A stretch of DNA of 64,000 nucleotides from Daphnia pulex (lineage: Eukaryota > Arthropoda > Branchiopoda > Diplostraca > Daphniidae): contig NC_060028.1 of NCBI RefSeq assembly GCF_021134715.1, forward strand, positions 704,501 to 768,500, read 5' to 3'. Of the stretch, positions 25,301 through 38,219 are shown piece after piece (position 1 is the first letter of the stretch; the number at the start of each line of letters is the position of its first letter). Under the pieces are notes generated by a model. The model had not been told where the DNA came from. It saw only the letters and a program-made list of their open reading frames with translations, and made no database searches. Position numbers and translations under genes: made by a program.

Positions 25301-28300
25301 TTAACAATTCAAAAAATTCAAAAAAATTTTGTAATTCAGTCAATCACTTTTGTGATCAGGTATCACTACTGTAATTCTATTTTTGACCAAAGGTAAAATC
25401 CGGGAATTAATTGAATCGCACCAAAACTAATGGACTGATGTTGCACTCTAATTGAGACCACTTTCCTTCAACCTACGTGGCACCGCCGCCGCAAAATGGC
25501 GACGCTACTCGCTAGTTTAATATACAGGCTATCTAGTTCATTATTTAGAATGAAACGCAACACCCGGGCATTGACACCCACTTCCGGGGAAGGCAACAAT
25601 AGTTGCGTATTAGATTAAAGAGATTCACGCAGCCACGACTACCACCCTTTCCTCTTCCCCCCCACCCCCGGACCCCTTACAAACCAAAAAAAAAATAAAA
25701 AAAAAAATATTCATCCAGAATCGTCTGGTTACTAAAAAGTCGTCTTACTATGCTATTTATATTGCATTATAAGCATTTAACTTGTGAGCATTGATTGCTA
25801 GTTGACGATCACGACAATACCCCAATTTACGTGACAGTCGTAATTTCGACTACCTATACTCACAAACTTTAGAGATTGCACCGAAGCACACCTTCTATCC
25901 GAACCGTAATAATTTATATTCTGATGGTGAAATCAGTATTTGCCACTCGCTTTGAAAAGTCAGATAAATTATCCAGTTAACTTTAGAATCAAAGTAATGA
26001 CAGTAATTGGTATTTTACAATGCCAATTTACGGTCCACCTTATTCAATTAGTCAATGGATGAGATATCAGCTTTTCACAAAATGGAATATAAATATAAAT
26101 AATTATTAAAACCGGGCATAAATAACTGCGCACTGCCGAATGTGAGATGACGTTTCACTCTATTTCATATCGCATCCCATCGTACCATTGCAGCCCTATC
26201 CCTACGAATTGCTGACGCTAAACGCTAATGTAACTTCCACCCCATCTAGCTCACTTTTCGGAAAAAAAATACAAACTAGAAGTCATCGTCCAGCTACGAC
26301 CCCGACGACAGGAAATGTGTATTAGATAAAAGAGATTCACGCAGCCACGACTACCACCCTTTCACCCCAACTCCCCTAGATCCCACGTAAAGAAAAAAAA
26401 CAACTATTCCTCCAGGTTTGCCCTGTTAAAAACTCGCCTCACCGTGCTAATGCCATTACCGTATAAGCTATTATCTCGTGAGCATTACTGGCGAATCAAC
26501 AAATTTTGAATATCCTTAATTTTCCCAACAGATGATAACTCGAGTTTCATTTCACGTAGCATTAGGCTGAGGCACTAACGCTAACCCTATAGCCCTGTAC
26601 CCTGTAGTTGATATCCCCTTTCTTTCACTTGTAATTGCTACGTTCAACGCAAACATCAGGGAAACATTTCAATTTGAATGCTTCAGCCGAGATCGGAATT
26701 ATTCGGAAATAATCCCTAATCCAAATCGTAACCGACTTGGTGAAACGTTCAGCGAAGGAAGTTTCGTTGATTCGTTTTCGACATTAATAGATTGGAAATA
26801 TGAAACGAGAGTTGTAGCATCCCACAACCGAAAATTCGCTGACGACGTAATGAAATGACTGCCGCATCCCTCCACCCTCTAAGACAACAATCGCTACCCA
26901 ATTGCGACACTGGCATCTAGAACAAGTTCCAAGCTGTCAACTTCTTTTTTTTACGTCGTGAACGTGAACCTGTCGGCCACTGTGAGCGGTAAAAGTTGCG
27001 GAAAAAGTCAATAACACGACACCCATAACAGTGACAATTGCGATTAGTGATGAAAACTAAAAGTTACTGTCTGCTTTGGGTGCTACATCTGTTCTCGTGG
27101 TTTTTTTTTAAAAAATGTATTACAACAATGATTATGGTACTGTGGTCTTGGTTAAATCAACACTAACGCTGATGGTAATTGTTTTTTTTTCCGTCATGGA
27201 GACAAACACAAATTTTATTTCTTTGATTTTCATCGGGACTTTCACCATTTTTGAGGCTATATTTGACCAAAACATTTCATGTACAACGAGATGTTGCATC
27301 TCTCGAAGCTAAATTTTTTTGATTCAATCTCTTGTCGAAGGATTTTAATTCCCCTTGACTGCAACTTTTGCCCGTTGCAGTAGTCGCAGTCTTGTCGCAA
27401 CCTTTTTTTTAGCAGGGCGGCGGTTAATTTAGCAGCTTGGGGGTTTGTCTTTTACATGGCCTCAAGCAGTAAATTTGTTGAATAGAAGCAGTGTCCTATT
27501 GCCGTCGGTGGAAAGTTATTTAAAAAAAAAAAAAATTATTTTCACCTAGTGCATTTGACGGTAAAATTTGAATGTTGACATTTCTATGTCTTGGCCACCG
27601 TCTTTGGCTTTCTTTTTGATTTTCTGATTTTTTTTTGCGAATGATCCCAGTTAAGTAATGAAAATGAAGAAATGAAAGAAAAAATTCTTTTATTCCGCGA
27701 AATTTACGACATGTCTGACTAATGACTGGCAAAGAAATCGGTCAAACCATGATTTTTTAATCCAAGAAACAGATAGACCCGAATCAAGTTAATCAGGAAT
27801 CGCGAATGAGATTTGAATCTTCACCGTCGACATTATCAACGGTTATTAGGCAGCGATGGAACCACTTTACCATTTGCTGTTTCACTGTATCTTATATATA
27901 TTTTCATTATTGTTTTTTTAAACAAAAGATTGTTATTATTAAACGTTTGTGTCAACGTTTTTTTTTCTACCGCGAAAAAGTGTTACATTACGCTGCTGAT
28001 TGTGGTTACGCTACTGATTTTTGGCGACACGTGCCCATTCCCTTTTTTGTCCCCACGCCGAAACACGCAATAAGCAATGTTGGTGGTGCTGGGAGGTGAT
28101 GGGCTTATAAACTACCCGGCGTTTGCCTCACGTAGCCAAAGTCGTAGCCACCACACCCAAAAACTCTGCCACGACAAAGCCACAAGTAACTTTATGCCCG
28201 TCTACGGCCAGTCGTTACCGTGCTAATGAAATGTCATTTTAAGTTATTAACTCGTGAGCATTGCCGTCGAATCGACACATTTTGAAATGAATTCAATTTT

Positions 28301-29300
28301 CCCGACACATTAAACTTGACTGCCTTCACACGTAACCTTGGGCGAAGACACTGACGCCACCCATTTAACCCAATTCCTAATAGTTCATATTCTAACGGTG
28401 AAATCAATACAATCAATGATGATGCGGTGAAGCATTATCACGAAAACAATGATGAAATTTCAAAAGAAGATGGTTGAACATGGCAGCAAACACACTTGGA
28501 AAACGCCATTTTAACAAGAAACAGCAGTCACAGTTTCACAGTTCGACCAGTCTTTTGATCAGATATCAGTTTTCGTGATCTATCATAACAAAAGATGAAA
28601 TGAGTATTAATAGCAACGCAGAGCCAAAAGTGGGCCGACGTCGTACTCTTATTGCTACCGCGCCCCACCACTCTATCATAGCAGTATTGATGTCGAATTG
28701 CGACGCTGCCCGCTAGTATAATTGCCAGACTATTTAGTTCCTTATTTAAAAAAAAAAATCAGCTTGGCATTGTCGACCACCTCCAGCGCAGGTGGATACG
28801 GTTGCGTATGCAAAGAAATTGGGTTTCCACAGACAGGAGTACCGTTCGTCCTACCTCCCTCCCGCCAAACAATACACAAAAATCACTGTTGCCCCAATTT
28901 TGTCCGGTTCAGCAGTCTTTTTTCCGTGACGTTGTCATTGTTACTACAAGTCATGTCCAAATAAACATTGCTTGCCAGATGACTCTTTTACTGATGGCTA
29001 CATTTTCGTAGCAGTCGTAATCTGGAATTTCTATATAAAATAGACTTTGCCAACTAAACCGACACAACACACTTGGGCCGCTTTCTAAAAAATTTATATT
29101 CTGATGGTGAAATCAGTTGGTGCCACTCAGATCCGAATTGCTGATAATTAGCCGAATAAACTCTCGTTCTGATGCAACAAGCCCTCTTTGCCTGATCAAA
29201 TATCAAGAGTTGGCCTGCTCAGTATATGGGTAAATTCAGTAAGATATCACACATTAAAAGAAAAAAGGAAATTAAAAGGATGATTGCAGGCAAGCTGTAG
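22300..29300 (+). repeat. Right array of degenerate ~0.7 kb repeats, part 1
   Basis: Units recur every 680-720 bp. The marker ATTCTGATGGTGAAATCAGT (with variants) occurs near 22393, 23079, 23797, 24475, 25200, 25918, 28390 and 29098. Each unit also carries GAGCATT..TGGCGA, CTGACGCCACCCA, a TGATCAGATATCAG-like part, CGACGCTA...GCTAG, TAGTTCATTTTTC plus an A-run, and often a poly-C run (for example near 23540 and 24225). Orientation is opposite to the array at 6.3-9.5 kb. Frames inside are not credible genes. Confidence 0.8.
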
Positions 29301-29499
29301 CCAGCGGTCATGTATGAGGGGATTACTTTTAATTTAATCCGCAATTGTCGCCGCCGGAAGTTGTCGTTATGTCGAACAGTGAACTGGACAGCTCGAGAGG
29401 TATTCCAGCGAGTAGCATTTAAATTGGGTGGCGATGGTGCTGAAATAGAGTGACGGGAAGTTAGTTTAATTAGAGTCTTCCATCATACCATAGCGAAAA

Positions 29500-29967
29500 C
29501 CAACCGCAAATATTTCCACTGTCACATTCACTGTTACCTAACGCTAATCTCGTTGGCTGCTACGCACTTTGCTACTTGTCTTGCTTTTGTAGCTCGGCCG
29601 TGACAAACAACGTCGACGATGAGCAATTCCGCGTCAGCAGCACGCCTTGTCGGTTGTTGAAGTGGAACGTTTCGCAACGGACGACCTTTAGGTAAGAGTC
29701 TCGTTGGCGAGCACATCACATGTTTGACTCGTGCTCACGCCCCGGGCTTTTCCCTATCCCTTCACCAGGTCGACCGAGAAACTTGGCCACCATTGGACGA
29801 GACCACTGTTGCACCGTGTCCGTCTCGCACAATCTGCTGGAACGTTTGCTCTTCCAGCGGATAAGCCGCCACCATTGCACACTGATGACGTCGTTGGAAG
29901 ATGGGAAATTTACGCATGTAAACAACTCACGAAATGGGACGTTTGTCAACGGAGAGCGAGTTAATTA
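29500..29967 (+). pseudogene. FHA-domain gene fragment, copy 2 (frame intact)
   Basis: Reading gives LATIGRDHCCTVSVSHNLLE, then RISRHHCTLMTSLEDGKF and NNSRNGTFVNGERVN, a complete core FHA domain with GR, SRxHC and NGTFVNG. A plausible upstream exon at about 29592-29689 (VSSTPCRLLKWNVSQRTTFR before a GTAAG donor) supplies the first strand of the fold, but its phase does not join cleanly. TAA follows directly after GERVN. The source gene is not identified (FHA domains occur in kinases, ring E3 ligases and DNA-repair proteins). It looks like a captured fragment, although the domain itself could still be expressed. Confidence 0.6.
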
Positions 29968-31340
29968 ACTGCGCACACCGTCACATTGCCAGCGGAGCGC
30001 CTCCCCCCGCCCCCCCCCCCCCTTTAAAGCACAGTGAGTTTCTCACGTCGAGGACACTCATTTCGCCTTTATTTTTTGTTTCATTACCCAGGGTCTAGTT
30101 GCCAAACTAAGAATTTAAATACGTATTTTATTTTTTCCAATTCTTTTTAGATGATTGGTAGAGTGGCAAAGAACAAGCCAACACTAGACCGACCAAAAAA
30201 AAACGGTGTTGCAGTGGCGGGTTTTTATTTATTTATTTTTTTTTGTTGTGTCTTCCATCCCCCTTTTTCAACAGTTGTTCAGCTCAGACTGATGGCTTCC
30301 CTCCCCCCGCAAAAGGGAAAAATGAACCATAAAAGTGAGACAAAAAAAAAAAAATTAAAATCAAAAGGTTTACATATCCGCGTTCTGGAGTAGCCTCACG
30401 GTCGCCTACTGCTATCAATCAACTCCAGCTCACCGTCTTAAACATGAAGGCGTAGCGGACGCCGAGAACAACACAACACATCTTCAAATGATGGGATAAG
30501 GAGGGTGGAGAAAAAAAGAACCGAGCCTCATTGGGAAACACAATGAAAGAAAACAGATCGCGCTACCTCGCCCGACGTAATCAAACAGAACGGACGACAA
30601 GAACAGTAATTAAATGCGGGGCCGCATATGTTTATATTTGAAGTGCACTTTGGAGCTGTACTGTGTCTTTACTCGGCTGTTACGGGAATCCCGAAGTTGA
30701 ATACTTGACGTCTAGTGGTTATTCTCGTGTGGCATAACCGCTCCGTTGCAATTGAAACGCACGACATAGCGTTTGGGTCAGAGTAGCACGTCCACTGATG
30801 CATTCCACCAAAAAAAAAAAATTAACTATCACTACTGGTAGCGTTATTTGTTTTCCTGGTTGATTAAAGAGCTGTGTAATTCAAGTCGTTGTCTGTCGGG
30901 CTATAGTTTACAGGTGGACCTGGGTCCCATCGGAAATGGAAATTTTTAGCTTGCAAATAACTTATTTCAGCCACTGTTATCAGAACTTGTGCTAGTCTTT
31001 ATATTCCGGATCCAACTCCAGTTACATTGCCGTCGTGAATGTGCGTTTTTCCAATCCCATGTTCTTAAGAGACTACAACTGAAGAATCAGTGTGTTCCTT
31101 TGACCAAATGTGTTTAGCAAGCATTTTCTTGGTTGTCATCATCATGTGAACATTGGGCTGGAATTTAACCACATCACTTTAACTTAAATCAAAAATCAAA
31201 AATGTATTAAATACGATAAAGAATAACCAAGTAGCTGACGTCAAGTTCACTGTTTTAAGGTACAGTAATAATACAATTAGACTGGTAAGAAGCACACCGC
31301 TGCTGTCTTTTGAGAAACGTTTTCATCTGTAACAGAGCTC
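29968..31340. other. Stretch without recognised gene
   Basis: It contains poly-C runs (30001-30023), A-rich runs and a few short frames with no family resemblance. It separates FHA copy 2 from an oppositely oriented repeat unit. Confidence 0.45.
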
Positions 31341-31379
31341 ACGTAGTGATAGTTCGTTAAACCCTCGCGGACGATGCAA

Positions 31380-32050
31380 TCTGTTACAGATTGCTCATGT
31401 CCAATCCGGTATTACGTTCAATGCACAGGCAGTCGTATGCTTTGCTTCAGGGTGCGGGCAAAACACGTGCGAAAAGACTGGCGCACTGCCGTCGCCAAAG
31501 GCTGCACGTAAAGAAACTCACGTGTTGGACTATTGGAAAATGTTGGGCAATCATAGAATTTCTTCGACGCGCAACTAATGCTTATGGAGACATTATTTGT
31601 AATGAAATGTCCAACATAATAAAGTGATTTATTGTTATTAGTGGACGAAACTTTGGGCGAGATTGAAATTTAATTATTTCATAGCGCTGCGGCGTTGGCC
31701 CAAAAAAAAAAAAAAAAAAAACCACTGTAACAAAGTGTGCTGCATTAGATTGATTGCACATGGCATTAAGTCGAGCTCATATTCAGCCCACTGTCTACTA
31801 GTCGGTGACAGTAATAACTGGGGTTTTCTTTTAAATTTGGTTAAGATAGATTTCGAGAACCGATATCTGAATATCTGAATATAACATTAAATAACCGAAC
31901 GAGTAACCTTTTGGTTTTGCAACCTTCGAAAAGTTGAAATTCTTGTTCTGAAACAGTCTTGAAAGACATTCTCCTTAAGTAGCCTAGATACGTGTACCGA
32001 CGCATTGTCGCGGAAAATTTAATATGTAATATTGCACATTGACAAGTAGG
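31380..32050 (-). repeat. Single ~0.7 kb unit in reversed orientation
   Basis: It carries GCACTGCCGTCGCCAAAGG and TGCACGTAAAGA, which match the left array (near 9320) rather than its neighbours. Together with the forward units ending at 29300 it frames the FHA copy 2 region with inverted repeats, a small version of the whole block. Confidence 0.55.
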
Positions 32051-32099
32051 CAAAACACTTTTGCTGTGTATAGGGAAACATTACCATCAGTAATAAAGT

Positions 32100-35000
32100 T
32101 CATTCTCTGGAAATTGGTTACACACTTGTGAAGGATTCAATCTGCAACAAAGTACTCATGTCCTCTCAATGGTGTCATTGTTGCTGGGTTTTCGAAGGAA
32201 GCCGAGCTACCAACCTTCCCAACCCCCCCTCCCCCCTCCCCCACCAATCACTATCACTATCAATATCAATATCGCCCCATCTCCGTTCAGTTTAAAAGTC
32301 TCCCAAGTCCTAACCGTGCTAATGAAATTGCATTGTTAGCTAATAACTTGTGAGCATTGACTACGAGTTGACGATTGTGAAAATACCGCAATTTTCGCGA
32401 CAGTCACAATCTTGACTGTCTTTACAGGCATGCTTTAGTGACGGCACTGACGCCACCCAGTTCGCCCATACTCCAACAGTTTATATTCTGATGTTGAAAT
32501 CAGTTAACGTTATCAGGAACGAAACGTTGATAAATATTCAATTAAACTGATAAACTAATGCGAATAAACTTTGGATTTCCAAGTAGATTTACAACTACTG
32601 CTCAGTTTTCAGTATTTTGATGAGATATCAGTTTTCGACCTTTACTTCAATTGAAATCAAAACTCCTTATTAATATCGGCACACGGCAACAAGACGGCTG
32701 ACGATGTTGTCGAATTAATATCACATGCAATCATGAAATCAAGCACAATTGCTGCCGAATTTCAATGCTACACGCTGGGATAACTTCCATACTGTCTAGT
32801 TCATTTTTCAAAAATAAAATGAAAATTATCTACAACTGCCGTCAGCGATAGCTGCTGATTGGAAAATAAAGAAAGTAACCCTGATAAATTTCCACTGCCT
32901 ACACTTTGCCTGTAGTCGCTGTAGTCATACTTTACCTTGTTTCAATTGTAACCCAGAATCGTCGGGTTGATAAGTCTGATTACTGTGATGTTGAAATTAC
33001 TTTTTGAATTAATATCTTGTGAGCATTGCTGGCTAGTTGACGAATACAAAGATTCCATAATTTTAGCGATCAATAATACATTGATTATCTTATCACACCG
33101 ACTTTAGTCACAGCACTGACGCCACCCCCCTTGCCCAAAGGCCAACAGTAGCTATTCTGATGTGAAATCAGAAGTGAAGCATGATCAAGAAAACAAAGAT
33201 GTAATTGCAAATGAACTTGACTTTATTGACTGGCTTGCAATGTACTTGGAATGCAGATTTCCTGGAACTGCCAAATAATGTCAAACGGTCTTTGGATCGG
33301 ATGTCAGTTTTTGATGAATCCATGTTAAACAAAAAATCAAAATCGATATTAACGTCAGTGGACAGCTAAAAGTGGAGTGACGTACACTCTAATCAATACC
33401 ACTTCCCAACACTCTGTAGTAGCACTACCTATGCCAATTTCGATACTATACGCTAGACAACACGGAAGGTATTCCGTGTTGTCTAGTTTATTTTTCAATA
33501 AAATGAAAATTATCAACAATTGCAGTCAGCGATAGTTGCTGATGGAAGGAAAAGAAAGGTACCCTCATAAATTACCGCTGCCTATTCTAGGCCCGCAGCC
33601 ATACTGTACCTTGACTCAATTTTTTTTTTTTTTTTTTCACCAGATGAGTCGGGTTATATGGTCACCTTTCCCTAATGTTTTTCAAAATTGCTTTTCGACT
33701 TGGAAATTTGTGAGCATTGGTGGCGAGATTACGCATTTTCGGATTCAACATATTTCACGACTGGGAGAAAGATTGAATATCCGTACACACCTACTTTAGC
33801 TGCGGCACTGACGCCACCCACTTTGAACGATCACATTAATTGATATTCTGATATGAAATCAGTCATTAGTACCTCTGTTGGAAATCCTGATAAATTTGTC
33901 GAACAATTGTTTAGTTGAGGTAAGTTTTCAAACAGAAATCATACTCTATTCAATCGGTTATAGGCTGAGATATCAGGATTCAACTCAAAGTCTAATTCAA
34001 GTAAAGAAAAAACCCGGTTGTTAATATAAGTACACATCAGCAAGTGGACTGAAGACATTCTCTAATTAACATCACATGTAAGCAATGTAATGAAGCGCTA
34101 TCGCTTCCGTAAGTCGACGCTACACGCTAAAATTACTTTTGGGTAGTCTAGTTCATTTTTCAATAAAATGAATACTATCAACAACTGGCGTCTCAGCAAT
34201 GAGAGTTGGTGATTGGAAAATATAAAGAAGGTAGTCCCGATAAAGTTTTCCACTGCCAACACATTGCCTGAAGTCATACTTTTTTTGGTTTCAATTTTAA
34301 CTCGGATTCGTCGGGTTGGTGGTAAGTCTCGTTAGCTTGATGTTGACATTTTGTTGGGTGACTAAAAAACACGTGAGCATTGCTGGTGAACTATCGAATT
34401 CAAAGATGCCGTAATTTGCCCGACAGAAAATATCTCGAGTATCTTTGCACGCATGCTTTAGTCACAGCACCGGCGCCACCCGATTGTCCGATTTATAATG
34501 GTTGATATTCTGACTGTGAAGTCAGTGCGTTATGCTATGTTTCGTTAACTCTGATAAACTATCAAACTTGCTTGGCTTCCTGTTGAAGGATTATGTTGTG
34601 GCAAGTTTCAATACTATACCACAGAACTGCAATCATCATCAACCAGTCATTTTGATCTGATATCAGAATTCATCGAAAATCTATTCTTATTAAAAAAAAA
34701 AATACCCCACATTAATATCAATGCACAGCAGAAAGTGTGTTGACGACGTGCCCTAATCAATACCACTTCCCATCTAACAATCTAACACTGTAAATGCCGT
34801 ATTTCGACGCTATTCGCTGGGATCACTTCCATGCTGTCTAGTTCATTTTCCAGAAAACAAAACAATTGTCAGCCACTATCGTCAGCGGCAGCAGTTGCTG
34901 ATTGGGAAAAAAAAAAGGAAGTTACCCACATACATTACCGCTGTCTACACTTGTTACCTGTAGTCTTACTTTACTTGGCTGCGACTTTACCCAATCATCA

Positions 35001-35560
35001 TCCGGTTGATAAGTCTTTTTATTGTGCTATTGAAATTGAAGTGCAGAATTAATTATTGATGAGCATTGCTGGCGAATTGTCGCATTTACAGCTTTCTCAA
35101 TTTTCTCAACATTTGATAGTTAAATAAACTTAACAAACCTACTTAAACAACGGCACTGACGCCACCCACTTTATACTATCCAAAATGATTTATATTCTGA
35201 CGTTCGTGACAGTGAAATCAATGATGATGCGGTGGAACGTGATCGAAAAAAAATTGATAAATTTTCAAAAGAAGTTGGACTGAAATAACAACGAAATTCA
35301 ATGGATCTGCTACTACATCCCATTAATCTATTGATCAGATATCAGTTTACAAAGTCTAATTAAAAAAAAAAGGAACAATCCTCCATTGTATCACTACACA
35401 TTAGCAACACGACTGACGATGTACTGTAATCAATATCACTTCCAAACACTCAATAGTCGCACAATTGCTGTCAAATTTCAACTCTACTCGATAGAATTAT
35501 TGTTTGGTCGTCTAGTTCATTTTTCGAAAAAAAAAAAAAAAAAAAAATGAAAAGGTTTCA
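32100..35560 (+). repeat. Right array of ~0.7 kb repeats, part 2
   Basis: ATTCTGAT..GAAATCAG markers lie near 32487, 33157, 33844, 34508 and 35196, so the spacing is about 670-690 bp. GACGCCACCC precedes each marker. The array ends with TAGTTCATTTTTCGAAAA and a poly-A run near 35527-35548, the mirror image of the poly-T/ATGAACT edge at 6216-6330. Confidence 0.8.
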
Positions 35561-36900
35561 ACACCTTCCTGAACGCCATGAGTTTTTCATTCATCAATTG
35601 TAGTAAAATCATTCTTGGCATATGCAATGGACACTGTTTGAAACAACAATACCAAATTATAATTGGAATTTATCATTGATAATAACCATACTTGAGGTTG
35701 TAACATTGACATAAAAAACAAAGAGATTGAATTTATTTCGGTAGTATGCAAGCAAATTCATATTCAGTCAGTGTATTTTTAAATATTCAATGTAAGCAGC
35801 TAAGCAAGCACTTGCGATAATTGCGTCATATGTAGTGTTATTTTAATTTTTTTTTATTTCTCCATAAATAGTGACGTGGTTGTGACTGTTTGATGTTTCG
35901 TCTGCAAACGGGGAAAAGGGGAAAGAGATGAAAAGAAAGCAAAAAACTAAAGAGAAGGATTGAAATGCGCTAGAGAGAAGGGAAACATTTATATGAGAAG
36001 GGGAAAAAAATTTTAAGAGAAGGAAAAAGGGTATACGAGAAGGCAAAAGTGCAAAAGAAAATGAAAAAAAAAATAAAATGAAAGAAAGAAAAAAAAATTA
36101 AACAGAAGGAAGTTACAGCGCCGTCAAAGTTACATCGACATCCATTTCTCAAAGAGAAGGGAAAAAAATTTATAGGAGAAGGAATACATGGTAGGAGAAG
36201 GGAAAAAAACTAGAGAGAAGGAAAAAAATACAAAGCAGGGCAAAAAATTATAAGAGAAGGAAGTTACAGCCCCGTCAAAGTGACATCGACATCCACTTCC
36301 TAAAGAAAAGGGAAAAATGTATAGGAGAAGTGAAAAAAAGTTATAGGAGAAGGAGGAAAGCGCAACAGGGAAGAGTGTAAAATTCAAAAGAGTAACCAAA
36401 AGAAGGGAAAAAGGTATAGGAGAAGGCCAAAAATAAGTGAAAAAGGAAAAAGTATAGGAAAAGGGAAAAAAAAATTGAAAAGGGAAAAATAAAAATCATA
36501 GTAAAGGATTAAATTACAACGGCGTCAAAGATACATCGTCGTCCACTTCCTAAAAGAGAAGGAAAAAATTTATAGGAGAAGGGAAAAAACATAAAAGAGA
36601 AGGAAAAAAATAGAAAAGAAGGCATAAAATGTAAGAGAAGGAATTGAAAGTAAGCAAAAGGCAAAATAGCTATTATAGAAAAGAGATAAATTATAGGAGA
36701 AGGAAAGAGTTAAACAGAAAAAAAAAAAAAAAAAAAAATTTGCAGGTAAAAAAAAATAGAGAAGGACAAATTATTTAGGAGAAGGGGAAAAAAGTATTGA
36801 GGAAGGAAAATTAGACAAGAAGAAGAATAAAAAGAAAAAGTCCTTAAAGAAGGGAAAAGGTAAAGGAGAAGGCATAAAGTATAGTTATGAGTTGGCAATA
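35561..36900. repeat. Purine-rich minisatellite with embedded ~40 bp unit
   Basis: From about 35900 the plus strand is dominated by GAGAAGGGAAAAA and ATAGGAGAAGG words, almost free of pyrimidines. A non-purine insert recurs three times (near 36112, 36265 and 36514) as TTACAGC.CCGTCAAAG followed by ACATCGACATCCA, so there is a higher-order period of about 150-250 bp. It probably belongs to the original intron of the collagen gene. Pyrimidine-rich frames on the other strand are not genes. Confidence 0.8.
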
Positions 36901-36955
36901 GGGTATAGGAGTAATACGAATAAGAATTAATCCATGCACTGCTTTAATATATTAG

Positions 36956-37329
36956 GCACGCCGGGAACGGGTGGAACTCCGGGAAGCCCAGGATCGCCAG
37001 GATCACCTGGTTCTTCAGGTAATTAATTATAATTGTTTTTCTTTTCTTTTTAAATTTATACAACTGTTTTAATCCAAATCAAAATTTAAAGGGACGCCCG
37101 GTATTCCTGGAGAACCTGGAGAACCTGGAGAAGGAGGTGTTCCTGGAGTGCCTGGAATCCCAGGAATTCCTGCAGGTCGATAGTATATTTCTAAATGACA
37201 TCATTTCATTTGCATCACAGTTCAATCAGCAACAGACGAATACAAAGAAAAAGATTTTTTTTTCGAGATTTATTTGATTATTTTATTATCTTTAAAGGCG
37301 ACAAACGAGCGTGGACTGAAAAAATGTAA
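36956..37329 (+). CDS. Collagen-like protein, 3' part (continues the gene at 4757)
   Basis: Three exons (36956-37018, 37092-37175, 37298-37329) have phase-1 introns that split Gly codons, exactly as in the 5' part. They encode pure Gly-X-Y triplets (GTPGSPGSPGSPG-like, then GEPGEPGEGGVPG) and a short basic non-collagenous end, GDKRAWTEKM, with TAA at 37327-37329. No start or signal peptide precedes them, and the orientation and phase fit the 5' exons. They are best read as the end of the same gene, across the ~30.8 kb interruption. Confidence 0.75.
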
Positions 37330-38219
37330 TGGTGTTAAGTTTTACATAAAGAGTCCCTTTTTTTCTTTTGTTACATTCAACAGATCGAATTGTTTGTTTA
37401 ATCCAATCAATTTAAAAATTAAAAATAATAATTTTCAATTTTGAAAATTGGCAACACATAATTAATTTGCATATAGCAGACGTCAGACTCAGACCTCAGT
37501 TCATCGTGTTGACGTGTTAGTTAGTTATATTACCATTTTACACTACAGGATGCAGGTAATATTTTAATTTTGCTTTAAGTCGTAGCCGAATGCATAATCG
37601 TGGCTGGGCATTTTGTTATTCATGGCTGAAGAGATTTTTGAAATTTACTAGTATGGTATTTTTGGCGTTAAACCTATTCAAGCCTAGGTCAATATGGGTT
37701 CCATTCTATTTTGAATGAAGAACCAGCATGTTCTTTTGAAGTCATAATTGAACAGATATTAGATGCAGTGGTAGCATGTTAGATGAGAGAGTGAGAACTG
37801 ATTTGTGCTAAATAGAATCAATGTGCTGCTACGTAATGCAATTTTCTCATCATTAGAAATAGACAAAATGTTTTTTCTTCTATGGGTTTCAACTGCTCAA
37901 GATTCTCTTTTCCTCGTGCATATTTATATTACAGTGTGAAAACTGAGCTCTCATTGTTCAGCCCCAAACATGAATGCATGACAACTTTTTACGTCATCAC
38001 TTCCTGTGGTTTATTAAAAACTGAATAGATTGTAAGACAATGTAATAGTGAGTTATCTACAGGCTAAATGTCAAGGTTGGTCCCCTTCTCCATTCAGGTT
38101 CACAAGTAGCCCATCCATCTCATGTCTGTTTCTGATTCATATCCTTGTTCATTTTCTCTTAGACATGTTTTCCGTCAAATAAAAAAAGTGAAATATTTAC
38201 TTGATATATTAGGATGAAA
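37330..38219. other. Spacer with first copy of a triplicated ~140 bp segment
   Basis: No coding exon. The segment at about 37925-38065 (AGCTCTCATTGTTCAGC ... CACTTCCTGTGGTTTATTA ... ATAGTGAGTT) recurs diverged at about 40645-40775 and 40830-40960. Confidence 0.6.

Larger units (their letters stand above)
6163..35560. mobile_element. Putative ~29 kb foldback-like element inside the collagen gene
   Basis: Seen: the block starts where a collagen exon is cut and ends shortly before that gene's next intron and exons. Degenerate ~0.7 kb units line both sides in opposite orientation. At the left edge poly-T is followed by an ATGAACT motif. At the right edge its reverse complement, AGTTCAT, is followed by poly-A near 35517-35548. 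Inside are an intact multi-exon gene, a ubiquitin protease half-gene, a FEM-1-like dead fragment and inverted FHA fragments. Known: foldback elements and some Mutator-like elements have long inverted ends built of subrepeats and carry captured gene pieces. No transposase was recognised and no clear target-site duplication was seen. Alternatives are a satellite-rich intron, a collapsed assembly, or nested smaller elements. Confidence 0.45.

Noticed and set aside
22300-35560. CRISPR-like or tandem-gene interpretation of the regular motifs
   Set aside because: Units are ~0.7 kb, strongly diverged and non-coding, in a eukaryotic context. They lack short identical repeats with unique spacers.
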